This document shows, in pieces, positions 28,584 through 35,856 of a DNA stretch of 42,288 nt. Each line of letters starts with the position of its first letter. Within the stretch, counting starts at the first letter, position 1. This stretch comes from a virus, in IMG/VR virus record IMGVR_UViG_3300034023_000064, positions 1 through 42,288 of that record. One strand, written 5' to 3'. The notes beneath the pieces are model-generated. The model had not been told where the DNA came from and made no database searches. It saw only the letters and a list, made by a program, of their open reading frames with translations. Position numbers and translations under genes: made by a program.

Positions 28584-30134
28584 CTACACCGCGTAAGGAT
28601 TGATTCTCGGTTTCGCTTTGCTTGGCACATCGTCATAGTCTTTGGCTTCAGGTAGCTCAAACCATCTATCGTTCTTGAAATAGATGATGGCTTGCGTGAA
28701 GGTATCAACATAGTCGTCATGCTCGGCAACAGGAAACTTAGCGAGTTGTTTTAAAAATGCAGCCGCCCAACTAACGGGTTGACCACGATTCTTCTTCGAC
28801 TCCGGTATCCACAATAATCCTAGCTCAAGTGTAGGTGCAGCTTGGTGTGCGCGTGAAATCTTGTCTGCTCTGTCAGGATTATAACCCACTGCTGGAACTT
28901 TCGCCAATCGCAGATCCTGCAAGAGTGACTGACCACTTGCCTTCGCTTCGACCAAGATACGATCTGGACGACGTGCGCGTGAATGCGGTGACTCTTTTGA
29001 CATTCCACCGTACTCGGTACCCCAGTCTTTGATGGCTTTAGCACGCAAATCTGGGTAGCTGAGATGTTCATCCCATGCATCAATGAGCATTGCGTTATGC
29101 AACCCTTCATGTGTGAATATCGCCCAAACTGTGCAAGCCGTTGGATCGCCTGTTGTCTTCTCGGTGAACGCGCAGTCATAAGATTGAAGTATATATTCAA
29201 ACGGAGGCAAGCCATCATCGGCTGACCATAAGCCAAAGTGTTTTGTCTTAAGAATCCCACCAGACACTGGCGCAGGATCCTGTTGAAGTTGTCCCGCTGT
29301 ACCATAAGTGCCGAGCAATTGCTTAAGCATGGTGATTTCTTTTACGCCAAACCGATCAGGACAAATCAAGTCCCCTTTCTTTGTGCGTGGATCATATTCG
29401 CCAAGGATGGTCTTGCGTCGCTTGCCATCGTACTCAGCAGGAATACAGATATGCTCCCAGCCTTTGATGTCGTTTAAGATATGACCGCTGATGTCACGCT
29501 CGTGCAGACGTTGCATAACCGTCACCATCGCATCGGTCTTCGGATTGTTAAGCCGTGTTGACCACACCATGTCAAACCATTCGAGATCTGACTCGCGCAT
29601 CGCCTCGGACTGAGCTGCCTGTGCGCCATGTGGATCATCCAGTATTAAACGCGAACCACCCTCACCCGTTGCCGTACCGCCAACAGACGTTGCGAGTCGA
29701 TAGCCAGTCTTGTCATTCTCAAAACGTTGCTTTGCATTTTGATCGCCAGCAAACTTGAACATGTGACCCCAACGCTCTTGATACCAAGGTGATTGGAGTA
29801 GTCGTCTTGTCTTCAAGTTGTCGCGTGTTGACAGCGTGCCAGAATACGACGCGCACAAAAACTTCTGAGCAGGATCGGTGATCCACTCCCATGCAGGCCA
29901 CATCACTGACACAATCGTTGACTTGGAATGACGCGGAGGAATGTTGATTAACAGTCGATGTATCTCGCCAGCACTGACTGCTTCGAGATGCTCGCAGATC
30001 TCCTCAATGTGCCATGACTCCATGAACGGAACACCAGGCTCAACCACATGCCATGACTGCTTAACAAATTCGTACAAAGATGCCGACGCAGATCGTCGCG
30101 CCTTCTCAGCCTTAACTTTTTCAAGCAGTGTCAC
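28584..30134 (-). CDS. terL: Terminase large subunit (TerL)
   Basis: This protein translocates DNA into the head and cuts it. The 516-residue product has an ATPase part with a Walker A variant NIPPRHSKS (residues 64-72), Walker B LILDDP (162-167) and a coupling region VMQRLHERD near 206-214. The C-terminal nuclease has acidic residues at YDCAF (D320), ILVEAKASG (E396) and EHDDYVDTF (D473, D474), the usual RNase H-like triad. Length and order match TerL of tailed phages. It overlaps the terminase small subunit's stop by four bases and is followed after two bases by the polyvalent gene. Confidence 0.9.
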   Translation of the reverse strand: MTLLEKVKAEKARRSASASLYEFVKQSWHVVEPGVPFMESWHIEEICEHLEAVSAGEIHRLLINIPPRHSKSTIVSVMWPAWEWITDPAQKFLCASYSGTLSTRDNLKTRRLLQSPWYQERWGHMFKFAGDQNAKQRFENDKTGYRLATSVGGTATGEGGSRLILDDPHGAQAAQSEAMRESDLEWFDMVWSTRLNNPKTDAMVTVMQRLHERDISGHILNDIKGWEHICIPAEYDGKRRKTILGEYDPRTKKGDLICPDRFGVKEITMLKQLLGTYGTAGQLQQDPAPVSGGILKTKHFGLWSADDGLPPFEYILQSYDCAFTEKTTGDPTACTVWAIFTHEGLHNAMLIDAWDEHLSYPDLRAKAIKDWGTEYGGMSKESPHSRARRPDRILVEAKASGQSLLQDLRLAKVPAVGYNPDRADKISRAHQAAPTLELGLLWIPESKKNRGQPVSWAAAFLKQLAKFPVAEHDDYVDTFTQAIIYFKNDRWFELPEAKDYDDVPSKAKPRINPYAV

Positions 30135-30637
30135 GCACTCGCCTTTTGAAGCAATGAGTGCATGGTATCCAGCTCATCATCGCTCAACCCTTTAAAGTCA
30201 CCAGCGGTTTGTTGCGTGTTGTTGATCTGAATGGCGGTATCAATGTCTTTGCCAAGGATTGTTTCCTTTCCTTTTTGCAATGCATTCTGTGCTTGCGTAT
30301 GCTCTTGAATGGTGATCGTTTCATCAATCTTGCGCATCATCGTGGACAAATTCTTCATCGTTGAACGCTTGAAGAACTCCACATGTTTTAGTCTTTCAAT
30401 TACCGCATCTTCAACAACTTGCTGTTGGTGCGGTAAAAGTGCGGTAAATTCTTCGCGAACTCGCGCAGTATCTTCGATGAGCTTAGGTAAAACCCCTCGT
30501 TGCCAATCTTCTTTTTTTGCTCTTTTAGCTATATTTGAATTATCAATTCTTGTTTCATCGGAAATCTGACGTAAAGACTTATCGGCTTCATACAACGCCT
30601 TCGCCTTATCCCAATCTCCCTTCGTTGGTCTTGCCAT
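30131..30637 (-). CDS. Terminase small subunit (HTH-containing)
   Basis: I start this gene at 30637, not at a possible ATG at 30811, because AAGGAGG lies eight bases upstream and the longer form would run into phoH. The 168-residue product begins MARPTKGDWDKAKALYEADKSLRQISDETRIDNSNIAKRAKKEDW, a helix-turn-helix for DNA recognition. It continues with a helical oligomerisation region (RERLKH-like helices, IQEHTQAQNALQKGKETIL). It lies directly before TerL with four overlapping bases. Role: recognise the packaging site and recruit TerL. Confidence 0.8.
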   Translation of the reverse strand: MARPTKGDWDKAKALYEADKSLRQISDETRIDNSNIAKRAKKEDWQRGVLPKLIEDTARVREEFTALLPHQQQVVEDAVIERLKHVEFFKRSTMKNLSTMMRKIDETITIQEHTQAQNALQKGKETILGKDIDTAIQINNTQQTAGDFKGLSDDELDTMHSLLQKASA

Positions 30638-30650
30638 AACTGCTACCTCC

Positions 30651-31349
30651 TTAACGGTAACGGAGAATGATTTCTTTACACATCTCTGATCTAACAATAT
30701 CGTCAATACCAAACTCGACGATACCAATCTTATCCACATCATAAAGCCGATCAACTGCATCAGCAAGACCAGACAAACCTCGAATGTCTGTCTGCGCAAT
30801 GTCACCATCAATGATTACTTTGCAGTCATCACCAATCCGACTTAAAAATAATTTCATTTGCGATGGCGTAGTATTTTGCGCCTCATCTAAAATACACAGA
30901 CTGTTCTTAAATGTACTGCCTCTCATGAACTCCAGCGGCTTTAATTTGATCTGTCCGCGCTTAACCAATAGGTCAGTATAGGATTTTCCCAAACGCTCCT
31001 CCAGCACGCTTAAAAGCGGCTCCATGTACGGTGCAAACTTTTCACCAAGATCGCCAGGTAAAAAACCAAAACCTTTGCTCGACGCTTCAACGTTTGGTCG
31101 CGTCAATATCACGCTATCAATGAGCTTTTCTTCGAGTAGCTCGGCTGCGTAAGACGCTGCGATATACGTCTTACCCGTCCCTGCCGGACCGACAGCAAAA
31201 GTAATAACGTTTGCACGAATGGCATTGATGTATTGTTGCTGTGCTTTGTTTAATGCACGCAACTGGGATTTCTTTGGTGTTGTTGTTACTTCTTGTACAA
31301 ACTTTTGTGCGCGTCGATCTTTGCGCTTAAGTTTCTTTTCAAAATCCAT
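30651..31349 (-). CDS. phoH: PhoH-like ATPase
   Basis: This 232-residue PhoH family protein has Walker A GPAGTGKT (residues 54-61), the family block RPNVEASSKGFGFLPGDL, FMRGSTFKNSLCILDEAQN with Walker B (LCILDEAQN, 151-159), and SRIGDDCKVIIDGDIAQTDI. PhoH proteins are common in phages of aquatic bacteria and are thought to act in nucleic-acid or nucleotide metabolism; the true function in phages is unsettled. It follows a 450-base structured leader (31374-31789), suggesting post-transcriptional control. Confidence 0.85.
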   Translation of the reverse strand: MDFEKKLKRKDRRAQKFVQEVTTTPKKSQLRALNKAQQQYINAIRANVITFAVGPAGTGKTYIAASYAAELLEEKLIDSVILTRPNVEASSKGFGFLPGDLGEKFAPYMEPLLSVLEERLGKSYTDLLVKRGQIKLKPLEFMRGSTFKNSLCILDEAQNTTPSQMKLFLSRIGDDCKVIIDGDIAQTDIRGLSGLADAVDRLYDVDKIGIVEFGIDDIVRSEMCKEIILRYR

Positions 31350-31373
31350 GTAAGATCCTATTGAGAATAAGGC

Positions 31374-31789
31374 ATCGCGCTAGGTAATTGACTGCTCTCC
31401 GCCTAGCGTGATTGAAATGAAAACTAAAACATGAACACGATAGCCATCACGCTATCACTAAAAACACTAACACCTAAATGCGTTTAGTGATAGCAAAAAC
31501 CACCACGTCATTGATGCAAACAACGTGGTGTAAAAACTCCCATTTAATCAATTCCAAACTTCCTACGGTACAAGTTTGATTAAACGGGCGACTAACCAAG
31601 GATCTGATAGTAACTACACAACAGTTTAAGTAGCATTAACTATCAATGAAACACCCTGCAATAAAATGTGTCTGTAGCACGATAACGTTCCTAGAATAAA
31701 CGCGCAAGATGTTTCATTCATAACTAAACCCAAGCCACAAACCAGCCATTGATAAATCGCCAAAAATAAAAATACTGGCTTGTGGTGGG
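31374..31789 (-). ncRNA. Candidate structured leader/noncoding RNA: serial hairpin array upstream of phoH
   Basis: This 450-base gene-free stretch (31350-31796) has no convincing coding frame but many inverted repeats. From low to high coordinate, the pairs are 31374-31384 with 31402-31412 (11 bp, one mismatch), 31451-31462 with 31483-31494 (12 bp, perfect), 31501-31508 with 31523-31530 (8 bp, perfect), and 31539-31551 with 31576-31588 (12 of 13). They continue with 31605-31611 with 31639-31645, 31646-31653 with 31710-31717, and 31735-31745 with 31775-31785 (10 of 11). Two imperfect positions become G-U pairs only in minus-strand RNA, hinting at that strand; one favours the other strand. Alternatives compete: 31404-31412 also pairs with 31446-31454 (9 bp) and 31439-31444 with 31451-31456. 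RNA function is inferred. Confidence 0.5.
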
Positions 31790-31796
31790 CATAAAC

Positions 31797-32114
31797 TTAT
31801 TCTACACCACTAAAACAATTTTTATTCTCGCCTATAAAAGAAATAATTTTTGGAATTAGATCCACATAGGTTTGAATCAATACTCTGTAACAACTGTTAT
31901 TAGCAAATCGATGCTCATCGTAATTATATGACAGCCAAAAATTTGCTTTGTTTTTTCTTTTGCCATTAAACACCAATTTAAAATTTACCCATGTTTTGTT
32001 TTCAAAATCAAAGTTTGAAAAATAAACATCCCAACTGCCATCGTGATCGATTGATCCAACACATGCATAAACAGGATTTTTTGGCACCAATCCTTCAAAT
32101 GATCTATTTGACAT
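31797..32114 (-). CDS. Small hypothetical protein upstream of the hairpin array
   Basis: This 105-residue protein is not recognised. It looks like a folded soluble protein: PVYACVGSIDHDGSWDVYFSNFDFENKTWVNFKLVFNG, then KNKANFWLSYNYDEHRFANNSCYRVLIQTYVDLIPKIISF. It is rich in Asn, Phe and Tyr and has three Cys. It is the only gene in the 32381-31350 stretch, lies behind the promoter-like 32245-32250 and an attenuator-like hairpin, and is followed by a hairpin eight bases past its stop. The ribosome site (GGGTAA) is weak. Possibly an early accessory protein. Confidence 0.55.
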   Translation of the reverse strand: MSNRSFEGLVPKNPVYACVGSIDHDGSWDVYFSNFDFENKTWVNFKLVFNGKRKNKANFWLSYNYDEHRFANNSCYRVLIQTYVDLIPKIISFIGENKNCFSGVE

Positions 32115-32132
32115 TTTTTTTTACCCATAAAA

Positions 32133-32200
32133 AAAACCGTCTTCATAATCTGGTGAAAGTTGCCGTGAATGATGGCGGCTCAGATTCTAAATTCGGTTTT
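32133..32200 (-). terminator. Three-tier hairpin followed by a U-run: terminator or attenuator
   Basis: AAAACCG (32133-32139) pairs with CGGTTTT (32194-32200), AATCTG (32147-32152) with CAGATT (32181-32186), and GCCG (32162-32165) with CGGC (32176-32179), separated by symmetric seven-base internal loops. On the minus strand the stem runs into TTTTTTTT, ending just before the gene at 32114. It could terminate the primase transcript or attenuate the small gene. Confidence 0.55.
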
Positions 32201-32220
32201 GTTTAATCATTCATCTTTTA

Positions 32221-32250
32221 ACAGGTCTTTCACAACCTGTACAAATTATA
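32221..32250 (-). promoter_or_regulatory. Putative extended -10 promoter with operator-like dyad
   Basis: On the minus strand TGTTATAAT (extended -10, TATAAT at 32250-32245) would start transcription near 32238. A perfect dyad ACAGGT-N8-ACCTGT (32221-32240) covers that start, as an operator or 5' hairpin would. No clear -35 is visible. Confidence 0.4.
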
Positions 32251-32280
32251 ACACATCCCAAAAAAATATTCCCATCTACA

Positions 32281-32380
32281 TTCCCGTTCCCGTTCCCGCG
32301 TCCCCACTCTCTTAGAGAGTGTGGGACGGGCGGGAATCTAATGGGCGACTGTCCCGAATCCCGTTTGGGACAATTCGGGA
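32281..32380. other. CGGGAA iteron, G-run and hairpin cluster; candidate replication origin
   Basis: TTCCCG is repeated three times head to tail (32281-32298), and CGGGAA recurs at 32331-32336 and 32376-32381 (overlapping the end of the interval). Two more copies (32550-32555, 32572-32577) lie in the 3' part of the primase gene. The minus strand has four G-runs with short loops (32305-32283), and the plus strand has a similar G-run set (32323-32345), both compatible with G-quadruplexes. Two strong hairpins are present: GTCCC-CACTCTCT/AGAGAGTG-GGGAC around 32300-32327, and TCCCGAAT/ATTCGGGA (32352-32380). An AT-rich tract adjoins at 32241-32270. Iterons beside a primase-helicase gene suggest an origin; a terminator pair is the alternative. 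Confidence 0.45.
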
Positions 32381-32381
32381 A

Positions 32382-34244
32382 TCACGGGACATCTTTTCTT
32401 AACCAGTAATATCCAGCATCACGCATTACAAGTCCTTGTTTTTCAAGGTCTTTTAGTCCTTCATTGAAGCGATTGGAGTTTGACTTGCTGTTATTGCTCT
32501 TAATTTCTTCATACGCAAATGGTCGCCACTCCTCACGGGACACCACAAATTCCCGTTCGCCCAAAAGTGTGCGGGAACCACCTAAATTTTGCGTCGCTGC
32601 GATGGCTTTTTTTAGTCCATCTAAACATTTTTGCGTAGCTGGTTTTAATAACACTTCCTCTTGAGCGACTCCCACATACTCCAAGTAAACACCATCGATT
32701 TGCTCTTGCAGGTAATCATCATAAAAACATTCACCTTCCAGCGGCACAATCTTTAGCGCAAATTCCATGTTGCTACCTGCCGCAAAGTCTTTTGACTTAG
32801 TGCAACTAAAAGTCACCTCCATCTTGGATTTCTTTGTCATGCAAAACTCTGCATCCATACCAGCTTTTATGGCACTGCTACCACGCGCACGACCTTTATC
32901 CCCATGACCACTATGATGAACAGTCACAATCGCGCTGGTGTACTTCTTTGTGAGCATTTCAATGTTGGATAAATACATTGCCATGTCTTCAGACGAATTC
33001 TCGTCACCATGCATGTTTCTGTGCAGTGTATCGATAAAGATAGCGTAAGGTTCTTGATCAGTAATCTCAGCAATAATCTGGATGATTTGTTGCACCGCGT
33101 CTGCGCTCAACATATTGACTGATTTTGTGCTAAAATAAATGTTATCTGGATCACGATTGTATTTTTGCTTTAGAGCTTGCATACGCATAGCTAAACCACG
33201 ATGACCTTCACCTGCGATGTAGATGACTAGACCCTTCTTCGTCATACGTCCGTGCCATGTTATGCCATTCCCAATGCAAAACGCCCAATCTAAAGCCACC
33301 AAAGATTTACAAGAACCAGATTCCCCAAACAAGAGTGTGCTGGATCCTCGTTCCAGCACATCCTTTATTACCCAATCGGCTGGTTTCATCTTAGCCATTA
33401 ATTCCTGCACCGACACAAACAAACTTTGTTTTCTTCCGCACACAAAATTGTAAACGGATTCAATTCCCGCGTTGTTTGCCATGTCGTTGAAGTCTTCGCC
33501 TACGATTGGTGGGTAAATAACCTCAACACCACACTTATTGGCTTTCTCAACACCTACGCCAGACGTATCGTTATCCGCGCAGATCAAAACGCGACCTTTG
33601 TATTCTTTGCGGATCATGTCGCACACTGGTTTCAAATTGCCCGCGTTGAATGCAACGACAACGCAAAAGCCTGTGGCTTCATGTAGCGTCATTCCAGTTG
33701 CAAAACCTTCAGTGATTAAAACCGTATCACCTAGGCTTCCAATCACATAGTAACCGCCTTGCATCTTGCCGCCCGTGTAAAAACGCTTGTCACCATCTGC
33801 TGAAATAAACTGTAGTGACTGGATTTCTTCGTTTGCACCATAGACGGGAACGACCAGGCGATTATCATAAAGCCGCAATCCAGAATCCGCCTTGATGTTC
33901 TTGCGTATCAAATAATCATGGTTTTCAATCGTTGGCAACTTGGCGTAAAGCTCTTGCGCATTAAAGGCAGCGGAGGCGTAAGCAAAGTCACGCTCCTCCT
34001 TGGCTTTCTTTAATGCTTCTTCACGATCATAATCGCTCGCTAAGGCTTGACCATTAAGAAACCAATAGTGAACCTCGCCAGACTTCCAATCGCCAAATGC
34101 TGCGCCTTTACCGTCAGCGAACATGGATACCCAACCCGACTTGTCTTTGCCTGTCGTTTGAAATCTTGTGATGGCAGATTGCTTAATATATGGCGGAGGA
34201 TTAAATCCCACCGCACGGATTGCGTCGAGCAAATCTTGACTCAT
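32382..34244 (-). CDS. Primase-helicase (TOPRIM plus RepA-like ATPase)
   Basis: This 620-residue replication protein combines a TOPRIM primase-type part (VLITEGFATGMTLHEATG with E179, and VLICADNDTSG with D224 and D226) with a RecA-fold helicase. The helicase has Walker A GESGSCKS (307-314), GEGHRGLAMRM, Walker B AIFIDTLHRN (401-410) and VTVHHSGHGDKGRARGSSAIK. The usual Gly before Lys-Ser in Walker A is Cys here. No CHC2 zinc finger is seen at the N-terminus, though the short start (FGDWKSGEVHYWF) resembles primase N-terminal modules. The start has GGAA six bases upstream and overlaps the HTH gene by four bases (ATGA). Confidence 0.8.
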   Translation of the reverse strand: MSQDLLDAIRAVGFNPPPYIKQSAITRFQTTGKDKSGWVSMFADGKGAAFGDWKSGEVHYWFLNGQALASDYDREEALKKAKEERDFAYASAAFNAQELYAKLPTIENHDYLIRKNIKADSGLRLYDNRLVVPVYGANEEIQSLQFISADGDKRFYTGGKMQGGYYVIGSLGDTVLITEGFATGMTLHEATGFCVVVAFNAGNLKPVCDMIRKEYKGRVLICADNDTSGVGVEKANKCGVEVIYPPIVGEDFNDMANNAGIESVYNFVCGRKQSLFVSVQELMAKMKPADWVIKDVLERGSSTLLFGESGSCKSLVALDWAFCIGNGITWHGRMTKKGLVIYIAGEGHRGLAMRMQALKQKYNRDPDNIYFSTKSVNMLSADAVQQIIQIIAEITDQEPYAIFIDTLHRNMHGDENSSEDMAMYLSNIEMLTKKYTSAIVTVHHSGHGDKGRARGSSAIKAGMDAEFCMTKKSKMEVTFSCTKSKDFAAGSNMEFALKIVPLEGECFYDDYLQEQIDGVYLEYVGVAQEEVLLKPATQKCLDGLKKAIAATQNLGGSRTLLGEREFVVSREEWRPFAYEEIKSNNSKSNSNRFNEGLKDLEKQGLVMRDAGYYWLRKDVP

Positions 34245-34411
34245 AAAGATTCCAAATAGTCTGAAAGTTTTTTAATCATGTCATAGCTGGTGCGCTTTTC
34301 AATGTCATGGATAAAGCGATGAAGCGTTAAACGTGAAATGTCTGTTGATCGTGATACTTCACTGATGTTCATGGGTTTGAGTTTGGTTTTGATTTGATCT
34401 GGCGTAAGCAT
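34241..34411 (-). CDS. Cro/XRE-like small helix-turn-helix regulator
   Basis: A 56-residue frame starts at ATG 34411 (AGGA about seven bases upstream; ATG 34417 is a weaker alternative) and its TGA overlaps the primase ATG. The product reads LTPDQIKTKLKPMNISEVSRSTDISRLTLHRFIHDIEKRT followed by YDMIKKLSDYLESL. The ISEVSRSTDIS-RLTLHRF segment is a typical helix-turn-helix and the C-terminal helix could dimerise. It is the first gene behind the minus promoter of the divergent pair at 34453-34480, so it is well placed to regulate both promoters. The lack of a longer C-terminal domain suggests a Cro-like, not CI-like, protein. Confidence 0.75.
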   Translation of the reverse strand: MLTPDQIKTKLKPMNISEVSRSTDISRLTLHRFIHDIEKRTSYDMIKKLSDYLESL

Positions 34412-34433
34412 TGTCATTTCCTTTTGTTCAAGT

Positions 34434-34480
34434 TATAAAAAAATATGTTGACATTATAAACAGCGTGCGGATAATAGCAA
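34434..34480. promoter_or_regulatory. Overlapping divergent promoters with a 17-bp dyad operator
   Basis: Plus promoter: TTGACA (34448-34453), 16 bases, GATAAT (34470-34475). Minus promoter: TTGCTA (34480-34475), 16 bases, TATAAT (34458-34453). Each -10 overlaps or abuts the other's -35. A dyad TGTT-N9-AACA (34446-34462) sits in the middle, preceded by TATAAAAAAATA, an UP-like element. The 38862-38903 site repeats this plan. Occupation of the dyad would affect both directions. Confidence 0.65.
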
Positions 34481-34526
34481 CCTCGGTAAAGAAATTATTT
34501 TTTTAATCCCAATGTGGAGAGCAACA

Positions 34527-35276
34527 ATGAGCTTACTTAATAGCATTACAAAACCCGTAAACAGATACCGTTTGTTCACAATTTACGGTGGAGCTGGTAC
34601 AGGTAAAACGTCTTTGGCTAATACGTTTCCTGCGCCAATTTTTATAAGAGCTGAAGATGGCTTGTCTTCAATTCCTGCTGATGCAATGCCAGACGCATTC
34701 CCAATTTTAGAAACAGGAAGTGACATCTTTAATCAATTATTGGCATTGATCAAAGAGGATCACCAATACAAAACTGTCATTATCGACAGCATCAGTAAAT
34801 TAGATCGCTTGTTTACAGATGAAATAACAAAAGGCGACAGCAACGCTAAAGCACTAGCCACAGCAATGGGTGGTTATGGTGCTGGGTACCAAGCTCTTGG
34901 CTCTATGCACGGACGTGTGCGTAAAGCCTGTCAAATTCTTTCTGATCAAAAAGACATGAACATCGTGTTTTTGTCACACGCAGAACTAAACACAATTAGT
35001 CTACCAGATGCGGATCAGTATCAGCAATTTGGTTTAAAGATGGAAAAAAAATCGCAGAGTCATTACATCGACGATGTAGACTTTGTGGGTTATCTGCGTC
35101 TTGAAACTTTTATATTAAAAGACGAACAGAAGAAAACAAAAGCGACAAGTAGCGGTGAGCGCATTATTCAATGCACGAGCCAAGCATCATCTGTTAGCAA
35201 AAACCGTATGGGTTTAACTGACGACATTTTAGTGACTTATGGTGTAAATCCATTAGCACAATTCATCAATCAATAA
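34527..35276 (+). CDS. Sak4-like RecA-fold ATPase (recombination)
   Basis: This 249-residue ATPase starts at 34527, where GGAGA lies six bases upstream; an earlier ATG at 34512 lacks one. It has Walker A GGAGTGKT (residues 21-28), TVIIDSISKLDR (Walker B, 83-90) and a conserved middle (MGGYGAGYQALGSMHGRVRKACQIL). The C-terminal IIQCTSQASSVSKNRMGLTDDI is typical of the AAA_24/Sak4 family. These proteins act in single-strand annealing or recombination with a partner SSB, which is encoded next. First gene of the plus-strand operon. Confidence 0.75.
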   Translation: MSLLNSITKPVNRYRLFTIYGGAGTGKTSLANTFPAPIFIRAEDGLSSIPADAMPDAFPILETGSDIFNQLLALIKEDHQYKTVIIDSISKLDRLFTDEITKGDSNAKALATAMGGYGAGYQALGSMHGRVRKACQILSDQKDMNIVFLSHAELNTISLPDADQYQQFGLKMEKKSQSHYIDDVDFVGYLRLETFILKDEQKKTKATSSGERIIQCTSQASSVSKNRMGLTDDILVTYGVNPLAQFINQ

Positions 35277-35290
35277 GTAGGAGAAACATC

Positions 35291-35809
35291 ATGAGTTTTT
35301 GGCAAACAAGCGAAGGTAAAAGCGCAACAACAGAAGCGACAGGAAAGTTTGAAGCGTCAGCATCGTATGAGCTTATTCCAGACGGTACCACTGCGCTGGC
35401 GATTATTACTAAGCCATCAATTGAACAATACAATGGCGATGAGTACATAAATGTTGAATGGACGATTGCAAAACCCGAAGCGTACAAAAATCGTAAGGTT
35501 TTTCAGAAAGTGCGCGTATGGGATAGCAATCCCAAAAAAGCAGACAAAGCCAAAGCGATGCTTGCAAACATTGACAAGAACGCTGGTGGTAAATTGGCAA
35601 AACTTGATAAAGATCCAACTAACGAGTCGCTTTCCGTGCTAACTGGTAAAACCATGCTAATCAAAATTCTTATCTGGAGCATTGATGATAAGACGGGAAA
35701 TTATATTGGCGCAGTATCACCACGCACAACAGAAGAAGCAGCACCTGCACCGACTCCCAAGCCAACACCTGTGGATGATGCGTTTGACGATTGGGACGTA
35801 CCTTTTTAA
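35291..35809 (+). CDS. Probable single-stranded DNA-binding protein (DUF669-like)
   Basis: This 172-residue protein begins SFWQTSEGKSATTEATGKFEA and continues with beta-rich IPDGTTALAIITK, YINVEWTIAKPEAYKNRKVFQKVRVWDSNP and TLIKILIWSIDDKTGNYIGAV-like strands. The C-terminus is a Pro-rich linker ending in the acidic tip DDAFDDWDVPF. The acidic tail with a terminal aromatic-hydrophobic pair mimics bacterial SSB tips that recruit partners. It sits between the Sak4-like ATPase and the exonuclease. SSB activity is inferred from this plus the tail. Confidence 0.65.
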   Translation: MSFWQTSEGKSATTEATGKFEASASYELIPDGTTALAIITKPSIEQYNGDEYINVEWTIAKPEAYKNRKVFQKVRVWDSNPKKADKAKAMLANIDKNAGGKLAKLDKDPTNESLSVLTGKTMLIKILIWSIDDKTGNYIGAVSPRTTEEAAPAPTPKPTPVDDAFDDWDVPF

Positions 35810-35856
35810 TTAACCAATAACCGCACAAGGATGTGCATCTTTACGAGGAAAATAAA

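Noticed and set aside
30638-30811. N-terminal extension of the terminase small subunit to 30811
   Set aside because: The extension overlaps phoH, has an unlikely hydrophobic composition, and a perfect AAGGAGG precedes 30637.
34512-34526. Earlier start for the Sak4-like gene at 34512
   Set aside because: GGAGA is positioned for the ATG at 34527 and falls inside the longer version.
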